DNA of 64,000 nt from Stictocephala bisonia (taxonomy: Eukaryota > Arthropoda > Insecta > Hemiptera > Membracidae): contig JAQJVL010000001.1 of NCBI GenBank assembly GCA_035578905.1, positions 8,440,211 to 8,504,210 on the forward strand, written 5' to 3'. The notes under the pieces were generated by a model. It was not told the DNA's origin. It did no database searches and saw only the letters and a list, made by a program, of their open reading frames with translations. Numbering within the stretch: the first letter of the stretch is position 1; each line of letters opens with the position of its first letter. The translations under genes and the position numbers were made by a program. Below, piece after piece: positions 45,421-57,285 of this stretch.

Positions 45421-46334
45421 ACGGGTGACCCAGAATAATGGGAACTGAAAAAAACTAAGAGTGAGGAATACAAATCATATAATTCATGGTAATTGAATCA
45501 TTTAATCTTGACATTTAAGAAACATTAATAGTTCATGTAATTTCTTTAAAATTATACCACTAAGATGGCGTCCTCCCGTACAAATGCATTCTTGAAATCT
45601 GCAGTTGAGATTTTCCTTGAACACTGCAACATCTCGGCTGGGAAACCGTGAATTTCACCCCAAATTCTCTGTTTTAACTCATCCACAGTCTTGGTCAAGT
45701 CATGTACATTTTACTTTTGAGATAGCCCAAAAAAAAAACTCACAAACGCACAAATCTGGTAATCTAAGGGGCCAGGAAACGTTACCGAATCTTGAGAACA
45801 TGCGGTTATCGAACAATTTACACACAGCTTCCATTACAACCGTTCATTGTGTGATGTTACACCATCCTGTTGAAACCAGGACTCTTGAACATGTGGAAAA
45901 TTGTTCACCTCAGGTGTAACGAAATATTGTAACGTCCCCATGCTGTGGGCTCCCTAACACTCTCACGAACAACATAAAGTTCTGTGCAGTAGGCCTACGA
46001 ACACTTCTTGGTCATCCTGTTGGTTTTTTTTTCCAAGCAGAACCAGTCTCTTCAAAGTTAATAATGCAACTTTTTACTGCATTTTTAGCTGGAAAGTCAT
46101 CATGACGTCCTAAATGTAAATAACTCCTTCCCTCTGCGTAGCTTTTAAACTATAACCGTTTATATAAAACATTTTTATAGCTAACGCACGCTGTTGTACG
46201 TTCCTTAGAACCAATGTGAGTATTTTGACTGAAAGGAGTATTCACTAGCTCAAGGTCACTGTCCTGCATCGCTGCCATATCCTTTCGGCTACCTCTGTGC
46301 ATTTGTAAAATTCCCGTTATTCTGTGCCACCCTG
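45421..46334 (-). pseudogene. mariner-like DNA transposon with dead transposase
   Basis: A 914-bp element has terminal inverted repeats (GGGTGACCCAGAATAATGGG at the left; the right end reads inward as CAGGGTGGCACAGAATAACG) and a TA duplication at 45419-45420 and 46335-46336. On the minus strand the remnant reads SWFQQDGVTSHNER, then FSRFGNVSWPLRLPDL or PGPLDYQICAFVSFFFG across a frameshift, then VDELKQRIWGEIHGFPAEML and NAFVREDAI. This is the C-terminal DDE region of the transposases common in arthropods, with the WFQQDGA-x-SH, RSPDL-x-P-x-DFFLWGYLK and E-I-R-x-E-I blocks. The N-terminal half is largely missing and stops and frameshifts are present. It is inserted in a LINE reading frame. Confidence 0.88.
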
Positions 46335-46336
46335 TA

Positions 46337-47765
46337 TGCATGAATTTGTTTGTTTAAAATATATTTTTGATAATATGATTTTAAGTATGTAACTAAATCT
46401 AAAATATTCTGTCCATACACTGTTTTTAACCTTTTAAAGTGGTGTTTTGCTGATATGTCTCTATATAATTTTAACATGTTCTGATTGATTTTTTTTTTTT
46501 GCATTTAAGGATTTGATTTAGAATATATTTGTTTGCTAAGCCGTACAGGCAGATGCCAAATGCTGTTTGTGAATGTATGTTAGAAAAACAGATAATTCGT
46601 AATATTAAAATATCACTAAAAATAGACATTTTTAAAAGGGCATGTATTCCAGAATTAATTTTGGGTAAAATCTGTTGTGTATGATGATCCCATTTTAAGT
46701 TCTTGTCTACTATTAGTCCAAGAAATTTAGTTCTTTCTTTCCTTTCAATTGTTATATAATTATGTAACATTTTAAAATCTTCAGGGTTTTTACTTTTAGC
46801 TGTTTTGAAACATACAGAGTTTGTTTTATTGGCATTCAATACTAGGTAGTATTCATTTAAAAACTGTTCAATATTTATTAATTCTTCATTTGCAAGCCTG
46901 TCAACTTGTTTTAACGAGTTTCCTGTAACTTTCAAATTTCAATCATGTGCATACAGACAGATTATTTTGAGGAATAATACTGTAGATATAAATAATTAAG
47001 GCCCCATGATTATCCTTGAGGGACACCACACTTTATGAGTTGTAATTTAAATAGAACTTCGGATATTCTGTTTGTGTTTGAAGTATGCAGTAATTCAACA
47101 TATTGAAATCTATTTTTTAGTATGATTCAAATCACTTTAAAATATTGTTTGAAGCTCCCAGTGATTTTAGTTTTTCAATTAAAATTGAATGTTTAACCCA
47201 ATCGGATGTCTTTGATAATTTTATAAAAATCCCATGTTTATTGAATCAAGAAATTCTACTGCCACAGTAGTTATTGACTTTTTGTTGTGAATTCCATGTT
47301 GATTCTCATCTATAGGTTTATTAATTTCTAAAATGTTTATTAATTTATTATAAACAGATTTTTCATAGATCTTAGATGTACAGTAGTCGGGAGAAAGGAA
47401 ACAGGGCGATAGTTAACAATATTTTTCCTGTCATCTCTTTTATAGACTGGGATAACCTTTGATATTTTTAGTTTGTCAATAAAAAATCCTGAAATGAATT
47501 ATGAGTTTATCGGGTGTGTTAGAATTGGACTTAATATACATTTTATAAATTTTTTTAACAGAAACAGGATTTAAAGAACATTTTGGTTTCAAAATAAATT
47601 CCATGGTCTCTTTATTTTCTAAATATACGCAATTATTTTCAAAAAAAGGATTAATAATATTACCAGTGCTAAGAATATTGTCAATTACATTCATAAAATA
47701 ATCATTAAACATTACTTAACAATTTTGGATCATTGTAAGTACTCCTGTCTTTTTTAATAACAATA
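46337..47765 (-). pseudogene. Jockey-type LINE reverse transcriptase relic
   Basis: Read on the minus strand from 47765 down: NDPKLLSNV and FNDYFMNVIDNIL, then FILKPKCSLNPVSVKKIYKM. At about 47470-47395 come SKVIPVYKR and NIVNYRPVSFLPT, the RT entry block (VIPVYKKGD...NYRPISLLP). Then follow IYEKSVYNKLINIL, ENQHGI-like residues and CPSR (PQGS block interrupted by a stop). LYAHD stands where the family has the catalytic YADD. Next comes the long frame 46935-46471 with EYYLVLNANKTN, TKFLGLIVDKNLKWDHHTQQ and ICLYGLANKYILNQILKCKKK. Finally LKTVYGQNILDLVTYLKSYY and NKQIHA run into the mariner-like element. The active site is damaged (Asp to His) and many stops are present. The 5' end including the endonuclease is not recognised. 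Confidence 0.88.
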
Positions 47766-48010
47766 TTTAATTATTTTCTATAGTTTGATGTTTTTTATTT
47801 CCAGCTTCATAATTTATTAAGCTTCAAACTGCCCTAATAACATTGGATGAATTGATTGAGGTACTTTTCTGTGTTTCTTTTTATTGTTCTTACTTGCAAA
47901 CTTGATTCTTTGAAATGTGTGATTTAAGGTATTAACAATTAGATAACAGATTTTTAATTTCCTTTTACTATTTAAGTGTAGGCCTGAAAGCTGAAATGCT
48001 GTCATTAAAG
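47766..48010. other. possible further LINE sequence, unrecognised
   Basis: The minus frame 47817-48005 is lysine-rich (KFASKNNKKKHRK) and directly precedes the LINE frame. It may be the linker before RT, but no motif confirms it. Confidence 0.3.
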
Positions 48011-48300
48011 GTTATGTAAGTCAATTAAATTTACTGATAATTCATCTCATTAACTCAAAATTCCTCATATGTCAAAATTGTTCAAATCCCCTTGAACTGT
48101 AGAGTTAATGTTTCACCTCTATAGCTAAAATATTATGCTAAACATGTGTGGTAAAACATTGCACTTTCTAAAACAGTACATTCTCTCTATAACTTAGATT
48201 TCTAGATTTACGGCCCTTTTAAAGTTGAAATTCCATTAAATTCTCCTATAAACTCAAATTTTAAGATAAAGTAATAATGGAAGTTCAATAACTGCACTAG
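48011..48300 (-). mobile_element. diverged relative of the pogo-type MITE
   Basis: ATTAACTCAAAATTCCTCAT, CAAATCCCCTTGAACT and CACCTCTATAGCTAAA resemble, in order, the right end of the element at 43871-44881 read in reverse (GATAACTCGAAAT, GTAATCCCCTTCAACT, ACCTCTATAACTCGAA). The ends are not preserved. Confidence 0.5.
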
Positions 48301-49050
48301 TAAAAGCCAACTATCGCCATCCAAACTTGAGACTAGACTCCCCCCACCCCTTGTTTACCGAACATAGAGTTCTGTACTATGTTTTGTGATTGTTAGTGTT
48401 TCTGTTTCTGAACGTGATATGTTTTTTATATATCATTTTATGGTCTCCAAGCATGCATTTTATATACCATTCATACAAGAGTCATGTATTTGATGTCATG
48501 CCTTTTACTATGTAAAGACAATTTTGACTAAATTGCTGAATTTAAGTAAGCGAACAAATCTTTCTTATAAAATAATCTTTATAAAAGGCAACCTACCAGG
48601 CAGAATGTTACCCTAAAGTTTGGTTGGATTTGATCAAGTTGTTTAAAAAATATGCCCTTTTTTTAAAAAATCACATCCGGACATACAGAGACTAAGGGAA
48701 AAGAAACAGACTCATGGTTTTATGTTTCTTTTCACACAAGGAATGAAATAAAGTTTGCATCATAAATTAGGAAACAACCTGTAAAATACTCTGATTGCTG
48801 AGGATAGAAAATATTTTTTTTTAAGGGTGGATAGATATTTTTGATAATTCATTTATACATGAAACTTTCTCTATTTTATGAAAAATTGAATTTAAAATAT
48901 GTAGTCTTTATACAAATTTAAATTACAATGTTAAATGAATGTTAGAAAAACTCATTTAACATGAGTCATGTAGCTAACATAACTGTTGGTAATATAGTTA
49001 ATATAATTAAAACAGCACTCATTTTTAAAAGCATTTAATATTATTTAATA
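48301..49050. other. AT-rich stretch without recognised features
   Basis: No open frame or repeat was recognised. Confidence 0.45.
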
Positions 49051-49442
49051 ATGAACTCGATAGTTGGTATTAAGAATTTGTTTGTATTGTACATTTGGTG
49101 TACCTTGTGATTCTATGACTGAATTTGTAGTAAAATTTATAGTAACTGTTGAATTTATAAATAAATGAAGAAATATGAGATTGCACAAAGAGTCAATGTA
49201 AAAATGGTTGTGTTTTAAGGTGGATTGAATGGCCTCATTTCACAATATTTAATTTGATTTCAAATGTGCATTGTATTTTTGTTCTTCACATTCAGTTACT
49301 ATCCATATTTTATTCCGTGCAAAGCTCTAATCTTACACAATAATACATGTGATAATTGGCATTTAAGAGTTTGTTTGTATTGTAAATTTAGTGTAGATTG
49401 TAATTTAATGACTGTATTTGTAATCTTATAGTAACGGTTGTA
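49051..49442. repeat. 250-290-bp tandem repeat, units 1 and 2 (left part)
   Basis: GTTGGTATTAAGAATTTGTTTG opens unit 1 near 49060 and TTGGCATTTAAGAGTTTG opens unit 2 near 49355. Each unit contains TTTATAAATAAAT-AAGAAAT, TTCACATTCA-TTACTATCCATA and TTACACAATAATACATGTGA. Unit 2 is interrupted at 49442 by a hAT element. Confidence 0.88.
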
Positions 49443-50606
49443 CAGTAGTGGTGGAACAGGGAGGCCAGCTGACTCCCCTAAAAGGGTAGGAAGGGGTCAG
49501 GGGGGTCATAGAATAACAATGAATATTCATGATGCAAGTTTTATCAAAATTAGGAAATAAAAATGTGCGTGACTAGTTGAAACTTTAAAAAGTGAATCTC
49601 AAGAAAACAAAATATTTCTGTCTGAAATTGCTAAGGTGTCAAGTTGTTACTTGTCTTGCCAGCATCTTCAGCAATGGCTGAAAGAATTTTGTCTTGCTTT
49701 TGTCAACTAAAACATGGCTCCATTTGAAGATGGCATAAAACAGGTTGAACTACCTTGCCATCTTATACGTTCATTAATTCATTGCAAAATTTATAGATTA
49801 CAAGAACATTTGCAGGAATGTTTCCCAGTGGAGTGGAAAGTCAACATTTATCTCTCAGAAATTCTGAAGACTAATTCTTGTAATATTTGGTTTCTAATTA
49901 GTAAAAACTAAAACTTATGGTTTATCTAAGCAATTGTACAACATTTCTAATTTCTTAATAGTTAGATTCTGTAATTAATACAGTATTTGTAATTCTTTTA
50001 ATGTACTTACTATTATTTAACCATATTCTGCCCCCAATATTTGTTCATAACAGTTTTACATTACATTAGTTAAATTCTTTCTAAGTAGTTGAAGTTCAAC
50101 GAAATCAAAACATACTGAAAAAGTGAATGACAAAACTGATTATTGTTTTGTGTTAAGCCTACTCAGACTTATCAGAAAATAAATGTTTTAAACATTGGCT
50201 TCTGGTATGTATTAATCATAATTCCATCTAATATTGGGTACTCATTTTCCAAATTCCATTTGATTTTTTGTTATAGTTCGTTAGTATTGCTCCGGCAATG
50301 CAGTTAGCTGCGGTATTGACTACTAGGCTATTATATGTTCTGTTAGACTAACATGAAGATACTCAATGATGGTAACAAATAACATAGTAAAATGAGACGA
50401 TCTAAGATTGTTTCTAGTATTTTAAAATGTTACAATGGAAAACACTGCATTTCTATTCTAATTCAGTATAAAATGTGATTTCCGGTTTTGTTCGTTTTCA
50501 ACATTTTCTCCCGAACAACCATCGTTCCCTAGGAGATGGTCCCCCCAGGCACCCCTCGCTTTTGTCCCAATTGACCCCCTACTCAAAACTCCTTCTGCCA
50601 CCACTG
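49443..50606 (+). mobile_element. hAT transposon remnant inserted in the tandem array
   Basis: The ends CAGTAGTGGTGG and CCACCACTG are inverted. The flanks CGGTTGTA and CTGTTGTA are an 8-bp target-site duplication with one mismatch. At 49655-49800, across frames, it reads LPASSAMAERILSCFCQLKH and then RLN-LA-like residues, the C-terminal hAT dimerisation block (PASSASAERSFS...LK...RLNxLA). The right part has GC-richer subterminal sequence (CCCCCCAGGCACCCCTCGC). Most of the transposase is gone. Length is 1164 bp. Confidence 0.88.
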
Positions 50607-51310
50607 CTGTTGTATTTATAAATAAATTAAGAAATAAGAGTTTGTGAAAAGGATTGGGGTGGCTTCTTTTCACAATATATTGTTTGATTTTAACTGTGCA
50701 ATGTATTTTTTCCTTCACATTCATTAATTCAGTTACTATCCATATTTTATTCTGTGCAAAGCTCTAATCTTACACAATAATACATGTGATAGTTGGTATT
50801 TAAGAATTTGTTTGTATTGTAAATTTAGTGTAGCTTGTAATTATACAATTACATAGGTCTGTATTTGTAATTTGTTAGTAACTTTTTTAATAATATTTAA
50901 GAAATATGAGATTGCAAGAAGGATAGGGTTGGATTGAATGGCTTCTTTTCACAATTGTGCAATGTATGTTTTTCTTCACATTCATTAATTTAAACTTTAT
51001 TTTCATGAAAAGCGTTAATCTTAGACAATAATACATGTGATAGTTGGTAATCAAGAATTTTTTTGAACTGTAAATTTAGTGTAGCTTGTAATTCTCTGAC
51101 TAAATTTGTAATCTTATAGTAGCTATTGTATTTATAAATAAATATGAGATTGCAAAAAGGATCAATGTAAAAATGTTTGTATAGTAAGGTAGACTGAATG
51201 CCTTCTTTTCACAATCTTTTGTTTTAACTGTGCATTATATATTTTTTTTCTTCCACATTCTGTTATTCAGTTACTATAGCTTAGCCATATTTTATTCTCA
51301 AATATATCCA
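50607..51310. repeat. 250-290-bp tandem repeat, rest of unit 2 and units 3-4
   Basis: Unit 2 resumes with TTTATAAATAAATTAAGAAA. Units 3 (from about 50790) and 4 (from about 51040) follow with the same internal landmarks. Each is diverged and carries small deletions. Confidence 0.88.
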
Positions 51311-51629
51311 AGCAAAGTTCTTATTCAACATTAACAGTAAGCTAATTTAAATTAAATTCACAATTTGTAAGTTGATTATGTTAATTGTAGATTTCCACAC
51401 TGTAGTTTTCATATAGCTAGTATGTTTTAATAATATGTCATTTGTTAATTTTACTTATAATGAATACTATCAATTAAAATCCTTTTTGTTCAATTTGAAC
51501 CCTGAGTACTTAATTTTATCCTTCACACATTGTATGCATTATTTTCAGCCAACTATGCCAACTATGCATGATGGCTCAGTGGTTAAGCTTTGGAAATGTG
51601 ACATACTCATGAACACAGGACGCATAACT
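51311..51629. other. spacer with a weak tRNA-like A box
   Basis: GATGGCTCAGTGGTTAAGC at about 51569-51587 resembles an A box (TGGCTCAGTGG), but no B box follows before the neighbouring element. It may be a truncated SINE head. Confidence 0.35.
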
Positions 51630-52712
51630 CAGTGGCATAGCAAGGAAGTACCTAAGGCAATGAATACAGTAATACAGATATATATATATACATTGCCTGT
51701 AAAGATCTGTACAGCCTCTATAGAGATCTGTATTCATTACGTAAGGGGAGGGTCTCAAATACAGGGGGGGGGGGTAAACATTTTGTTTCAGAAGAGCATT
51801 TTCAAGCAATTTTTAATCGTCAAATTTTCACTTTCAATGTTTTGAAATTATAAAGGCGTTACAATATAATCTTATTACTTTTTTTTATCAAGATATGTCA
51901 AAAATTATTTAATACTTTAATTAATTTGAATTCTTCCATTTTGTTTGCTCTAAATAGGACTAAACATTACTTAAGTTTTATCTAAGTGCTTTTTAATGTT
52001 TACTAAAATTAATTTATTCATTTAAATACAAAATATTTATTTTTATTTTCAGTGTGTAACTTTCTAATAAGTAACGCAGGTGAAGTAAGTAATCGTAAGT
52101 TATGTATGAAAAACACCTCTGCTATGCATATATTTATTGAATAGCCAATGGCAGAACTGATATTTCATACTCTTAAAACGTGGAGTCCATTGTAGGAATT
52201 TGCTAGTTAAATTTTACTACAAATTGAAATCCAATTTGCATGTTTTTTTTACAGAAAACATTCAGTTTTTATTTGTGTAATTTTAAGTCCTGTTAACAAA
52301 ATCAACATTAAAGCCAGATTAATTTGTGAACAATGACAACAAACACTACGGGAACGGATCAAACTATCTACATCTACCTCGTACGAAATGTTAAGGGCGT
52401 TTGGCTAGCACTGTCATCTGCTTATCACAGCTGGGCTTGAGCTGGGCATTTGGATCTGGACAAGTCCATCTAAAACAGCTGATATTTAGATTCAAGATTC
52501 AAATCTAACTAACATATTTAATTTATTTATAAAAATAACACAGCTGGTTTTAATGACTAATGTAAGTAGATAGAAAGACAGTATTAATGTCAATGTCGTT
52601 ACTGAGATTATAGTTATAATTAAGGTTATTTTTCATGGCTGGGGAGGGGATATCATCTGACTTTAAGGGGGGAGGAGTGATTCTAAGTAACCCAAATGTG
52701 GCTACGCTACTG
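51630..52712. mobile_element. probable hAT-type non-autonomous element
   Basis: The left end CAGTGGCATAGCAAGG and right end (inverted) CAGTAGCGTAGCCACA resemble the common hAT terminus CAGTGGCGTAGC. Length is 1083 bp with no recognisable coding sequence. G-rich subterminal tracts occur at 51765 and 52660. The flanking 8-mers GCATAACT and AATGACAA do not match, so the insertion site cannot be confirmed. Confidence 0.6.
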
Positions 52713-52960
52713 AATGACAATATACCATTGTAGTTTTCAGCTTGTCATCCCCATGGACTAGTAATTCGAACTCAGGGGTGTTCCTCAGGGTTCCATGTTC
52801 AGCTAGAAATGTTTTCTCACTTTTGTTAAGATTTGCTGAAATGTTTTTGTACAAATATTAAATGTATGTTTACTGACTATACGCCATTGTTGTTTTCAAT
52901 TTTTTATTGCCATGAACTCGTAATTCGAACTTACAATGAATTGAGTTTTTTTATGCAGTA
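52713..52960. repeat. two-copy direct repeat, about 160 bp apart
   Basis: ACCATTGTAGTTTTCA with GTAATTCGAACTCA and CGCCATTGTTGTTTTCA with GTAATTCGAACTTA form two related units. Confidence 0.6.
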
Positions 52961-53405
52961 GCTTTGTGCTAAAAATCACTTAATAAACCAAAAGCATTTG
53001 ATATCGAATTTCAAATTGATATCCTTCAAATTTGATAACTCTGTGTCTTTTTGTGAACGACATTGAAATTAAAAGCGCAATTTAAAAAAAATCCTTTGTT
53101 TTTCTATTGATAACAAGTTAATCAGCATATAGATTTAGACAGTAATAATTTGGGCTCTGGCTTGCATAGGTTGAAAAAAAAACTGTCATGATTTGCTGTT
53201 ACAGTGAAGTTAGAGTGTTACGCTCAAGATATTATATTATGGATGTATATAACTTTTCCGTGGATTGTCTGTTTGGGTTCATGAAAATCACAAAACCAAG
53301 TTTATCTTTCATTTACAAAAAATTAATAACCTTCAATAAGTCAGAAACAATGTTTTGTTAATCTCTCTTTAAATCTCATAACTCCTTGACATTTGTACAA
53401 TATAA
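52961..53405. other. AT-rich spacer
   Basis: No feature recognised. Confidence 0.4.
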
Positions 53406-53409
53406 TTTG

Positions 53410-53670
53410 TATTGACTCACCTGCCCACCCATACACTTACAGTTGTATTGACCCGCCCGCCCACCCATACAAGTACAATGGTATTGACCTGCCCACACAC
53501 CCATACACGTACAGTTGTATTGAATCGCCTGCCCACCCATACACTTACAGTTGTATTGACCTGCCCACACACCCATACACGTACAGTTGTATTGAATCGC
53601 CTGCCCACCCATACACGTAAAGTTGTATTGACCCACGCGCCCACCCATACACGTACAGTGGTATGTTTAT
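53410..53670. repeat. CCCACCC minisatellite, third large locus
   Basis: CACCCATACACGTACAGTTG, TATTGACC units of about 36 bp, seven to eight copies. A two-unit block (CTTACAGTTGTATTGACCTG then CGTACAGTTGTATTGAATCG) is repeated. Confidence 0.95.
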
Positions 53671-53724
53671 ATAAATAAAATACGTACATCCGCACAAAAA
53701 GCATTTTATAGGCATATTTTATTT

Positions 53725-53880
53725 AAAGGACCAGACTCTTCGAAGTAACTGCCAGATCATTTGAAAACTGACATTGATATGACAGCTGTTGGAAAGGGGG
53801 TTAGAAGATTAATAGTCTTGCACTGCTACTACAGTGTCAAGGGGTTTCTTGCCAAGAATTATTACTACCATTATTTTAGT
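53725..53880 (+). pseudogene. Jockey-type LINE C-terminal relic
   Basis: One frame reads LPDHLKTDIDMTAVGKGVRR followed by LIVLHCYYSVKGFLAKN. This fits the extreme C-terminus of Jockey-clade RT proteins, LP-x-x-I/L-K...K-x-L...FYSV-x-EFL, in the correct spacing. Nothing upstream is coding; the sequence directly abuts the CCCACCC minisatellite. The match is short, so confidence is moderate. Confidence 0.55.
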
Positions 53881-55270
53881 ATGAAAAATCACTTAGAGCT
53901 GTATATTACTTTTTTGCAACTATATAATTAAGATTAGTAAATTGTAATAAGACATATTTAAAGCAGTTTATATACTGTTGAAATAAAGATAAATTTTATT
54001 TAATAGCTTGTTGTAACAGTTGAAGTATAAGCTACAACTAACACACTGTTACTAACGCAGTGAATTAAGAAATACAGACCTAAATTACACACAGGTACTA
54101 ATACAACCAAAGATTATTGTTGTTAAATGCATATTTATTAATACTTTTATTTATAAACTCGTAATACTCAGTTAAAATTCAGTTAATAAATAAATTAAAT
54201 GACTAACTAATGAAATAGTAGTTTGTGTCAAAGTCCAGTCATTCTCGAACTATGTAGTGTAGTAGCTTTATAATTACTGTAGTACAACATTTCTATCTCA
54301 GGTACCTTGATTAATACTACCTGAGATATGAGTTCCTGATATACTCTCTCTATGTAAAATATTGTTGATATATATTTTTATTAATCATTATTATCTAATA
54401 AGACATACAGACTTGCCTTTAATCAATTTTGAGCTTATATCACTTAATTATTCTATTGTATAACTTTCTGTTTTGTTGTATTATTATTTATTAATCGTAT
54501 CATTTTAATGTCAATGTCTCTTTGCAGCACCCCTGACTTATAATCAATATTTTTATCACTACCAATTCAGTTTAAACAATTTGGTCATATAAATTTTCCA
54601 TCATTCGAGATCAATACATTTCTTTTTTTACTTTTCTAATTAACTATGGTTTTTACATATTTGTTGCTATCCCTTTATTTTTAATTATTATTTTTATTGG
54701 TTTTATATATGCTTAAACATGTGTTTCTATCGTTTATTTTTCCGGATGATTTTAATTCGAATTTTTGTATTTTGTTGATTTTCTATATATATTTGTTTTA
54801 TATCTTAATTATTAGGATTATTTCAGTTTTGTTTATATTGTGATTTTTCTCTCAAACTGAATTTCATTCTACAATGTTATTGTGTATTTTATTTGTATTG
54901 AGCTTCATTTTTATTTTATTCTATGCTGGATATAAATAAACTGTTTCATTCATATATCAACATAAATTGCATAAAAATGTACATTACATGTTTAATCGTT
55001 CAACATCAGGCATCTGTTTTTAAATCCATAAAAAATGCAGCATTAGAAACAAATCACTTACTCTCTTTCTCTCTGAAAAAAAAAACACAAAAAGTACTAA
55101 AACTACCGAGTAATTACGTTTCCAGAAATTATTATGAATACGAGTATACAATGTAGTGCTACATAATTATATGACGCTATAAATTGTCAAGAAGTTAGTA
55201 GAGTATATACCGTAACAATTACTCGAATGTAGATAGTAGAAGTAATAGTAACTACTATCTACTATCTACT
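53881..55270. other. long AT-rich stretch without recognised features
   Basis: About 1.4 kb. Only composition-driven short frames (for example 54923-55156) are present. A short TACTATCTACTATCTACT repeat precedes the SINE. Confidence 0.5.
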
Positions 55271-55274
55271 AGGT

Positions 55275-55503
55275 GAGCCGGTGGCCGAGTGGTCTAAAAG
55301 GCGTCAGGACTTTGAGCTTGGGTTAGAGATAGCGCTGGTTCGAATCCGGCCTAGACCGGAAGATTTATCAGTAATATTCACCTTCTACTGTACTGGTTCA
55401 ACCCCTTACTCTGTCTGATTAAGTTCCTTGCACTGATCAATAGTCTATGAGGAATGGGCAGAGTAAGGTTAAGAAGAAGGTTGACCTCTCCTTTAAAAAA
55501 AAG
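55275..55503 (+). mobile_element. tRNA-Leu/Ser-like SINE
   Basis: The head resembles a class II tRNA: A box TGGCCGAGTGG at 55282-55292, a long variable-arm region, B box GGTTCGAATCC at 55337-55347 and a paired T-arm (GCTGG/CCGGC). The seven-base acceptor stem is badly mismatched and no CCA or terminator follows. Instead there is a body of about 140 bp ending CTCCTTTAAAAAAAA. It is therefore a SINE or tRNA pseudogene and not an active tRNA. Confidence 0.75.
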
Positions 55504-56028
55504 TTCAAAGTTGTTCAGTATAATTTAATATAGTTTAGTAAAGTTGAAAAATAAATCGTGTAGTTTGAAGTTTAGAAACAACTGTACAATATTCAACATG
55601 AAACACTCAGGTTCGAGATTTACGTTGTGAAATTTACGTTCCGGGACTGCACAGAGTTTTTATTTTTGTCTGATTGTCAAACCGAATTACATGGAGAGCC
55701 AGATAAAGTAAGTCCGGATAATCAAGGTTGCAATGTTTATATGATTGTGAATTGATTGGAGATTTACCAATAACTGTCATCCTCAAATTGTTTTTACCCA
55801 GTTCGTCATTGAAAATCCTGGTGAAGTGTGGCTCTACGTTCACCGTTCAATCTAAAAAGTTTTAGTTTTTGAATTTTACATTTTATTAATTAAAGCAAAA
55901 ATATTTCGTATTTTGATATTTTTTATTTCTTAATTTCGTTTTGCATACTTTGGATTTAATACATAAAAAGTAGTTTTTGCTGAAAAACAAATCTAATTTT
56001 CTTTCAAAACAAAAAACTTGAATATTTA
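55504..56028. other. AT-rich spacer
   Basis: The minus frame 55634-55843 has no recognisable domain. Confidence 0.35.
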
Positions 56029-56607
56029 GCAGAGAGCTCCAGAGAAGATGGTTCTGTGGTTTTAATTATACCTCAGGCAAAGAGCTCCAGAGAGGAAGGT
56101 ACTATGGTTTCAATTGGTCATCTGGTGGAGAGCTTCAGGGTATACAGTGCTAAGGTTTCAATCAGTCGTCTGGTGGAGAGCTGCAAAGGATGGTGCTATG
56201 GTTTCAATCAGTCACCTGGTGGAGAGCAACAGGGATGAAGGTGCTATGATTTCAATCAGTCGTCTGGTGTAGAGCTACAGGGAGGAGGGTGCTATGGTTT
56301 CACAGACCTGTGGTAAGGTGTTCAGCAAAGGATGGTGCTATGGTTTCAATCAGTCGTATGGTGGAGAGCTTCAGGGTGTACAGTGCTATGATTTCAATCA
56401 GTCGTCTGGTGTAGAGCTACAGGGAGGATGGTGCTATGGTTTCACAGACCTGTGGTAAGGTGTTCAGCAAAGGATGGTGCTATGGTTTCAATCAGTCGTA
56501 TGGTGGAGAGCTTCAGGGTGTACAGTGCTATGATTTCAATCAGTCGTCTGGTGTAGAGCTACAGGGAGGATGGTGCTATGGTTTCAATCAGTCGTATGGT
56601 AGAGAGT
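56029..56607. repeat. 48-bp-type minisatellite, left block
   Basis: GGTGCTATGGTTTCAATCAG, TCGTCTGGTGGAGAGCTACA and GGGAGGA recur at 48-60 bp. A composite block of about 180 bp starting TTTCACAGACCTGTGGTAAG is duplicated (56297 and 56439). Confidence 0.92.
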
Positions 56608-57285
56608 ATTTCACAATCTAAGGATTGAATCTGTTCTGAGCTAATGGTTGTTGCTTGACCTGTGTAGTAAAATTCATGTCAAGCCTGTATACCATTCAGT
56701 TTAGAGCATATTTTAACATATTTTTACTGGGCGTAATGGGTGGGGAGGGGGTCGCGAATATACAGTACATGGTCCAGAAAATATTGAATACCAGAAAACC
56801 CTGACTTCAATGGATGATCTAAGAACCTTCCTAGAAAGATTTTATAGTTTGAAGCCTGAAAACATGGTTTAAACCTTATTTTAGTATTATTTAGATTGTG
56901 TACATGATTGTGATTTCTTAACAAAAGAATAATTTGTTGGGAAACCTAGATTTTGTTTTATTTTAGCTTTAATAAAAACTAATTAAGATAAGATAGTTCG
57001 AATTTTATTTTTACTGTGGTAGAACAATTTATTTAAAGTAAACAATAAATTTCAGAACAATTTTATTGTAGAATATTTTGTTTTCCACACGCTCTTGCAC
57101 ATTAAACACAAAACTAAATTCACTGCTTAGTGCATATTGGTAAACTATACGTAGCTGAACTTGATCACAATTAAGTAACTCAATAATTCTAACATTAACA
57201 AACCCGCTGCTTCTACTTTTTTACATAGCTAAAAAGTGTAATAATTTGCATGAACCCAAGTTTTCAATTTGAAGAACATCACTTA
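56608..57285. other. spacer between two blocks of the same minisatellite
   Basis: About 680 bp of AT-rich, unassigned sequence. It could be an insertion, but no terminal repeats were seen. Confidence 0.4.

Noticed and set aside
45605..45919. Plus-strand 104-codon gene
   Set aside because: It is antisense to the mariner-like transposase relic, which gives recognisable blocks on the minus strand.
51435..51845. 136-codon plus-strand gene
   Set aside because: It runs from unique DNA across the end of a hAT-type element, and the peptide has no domain.
55275..55360. A functional tRNA-Leu or tRNA-Ser gene
   Set aside because: A and B boxes and the T-arm are good, but the acceptor stem is mismatched and a SINE-like body with an A-rich tail follows.
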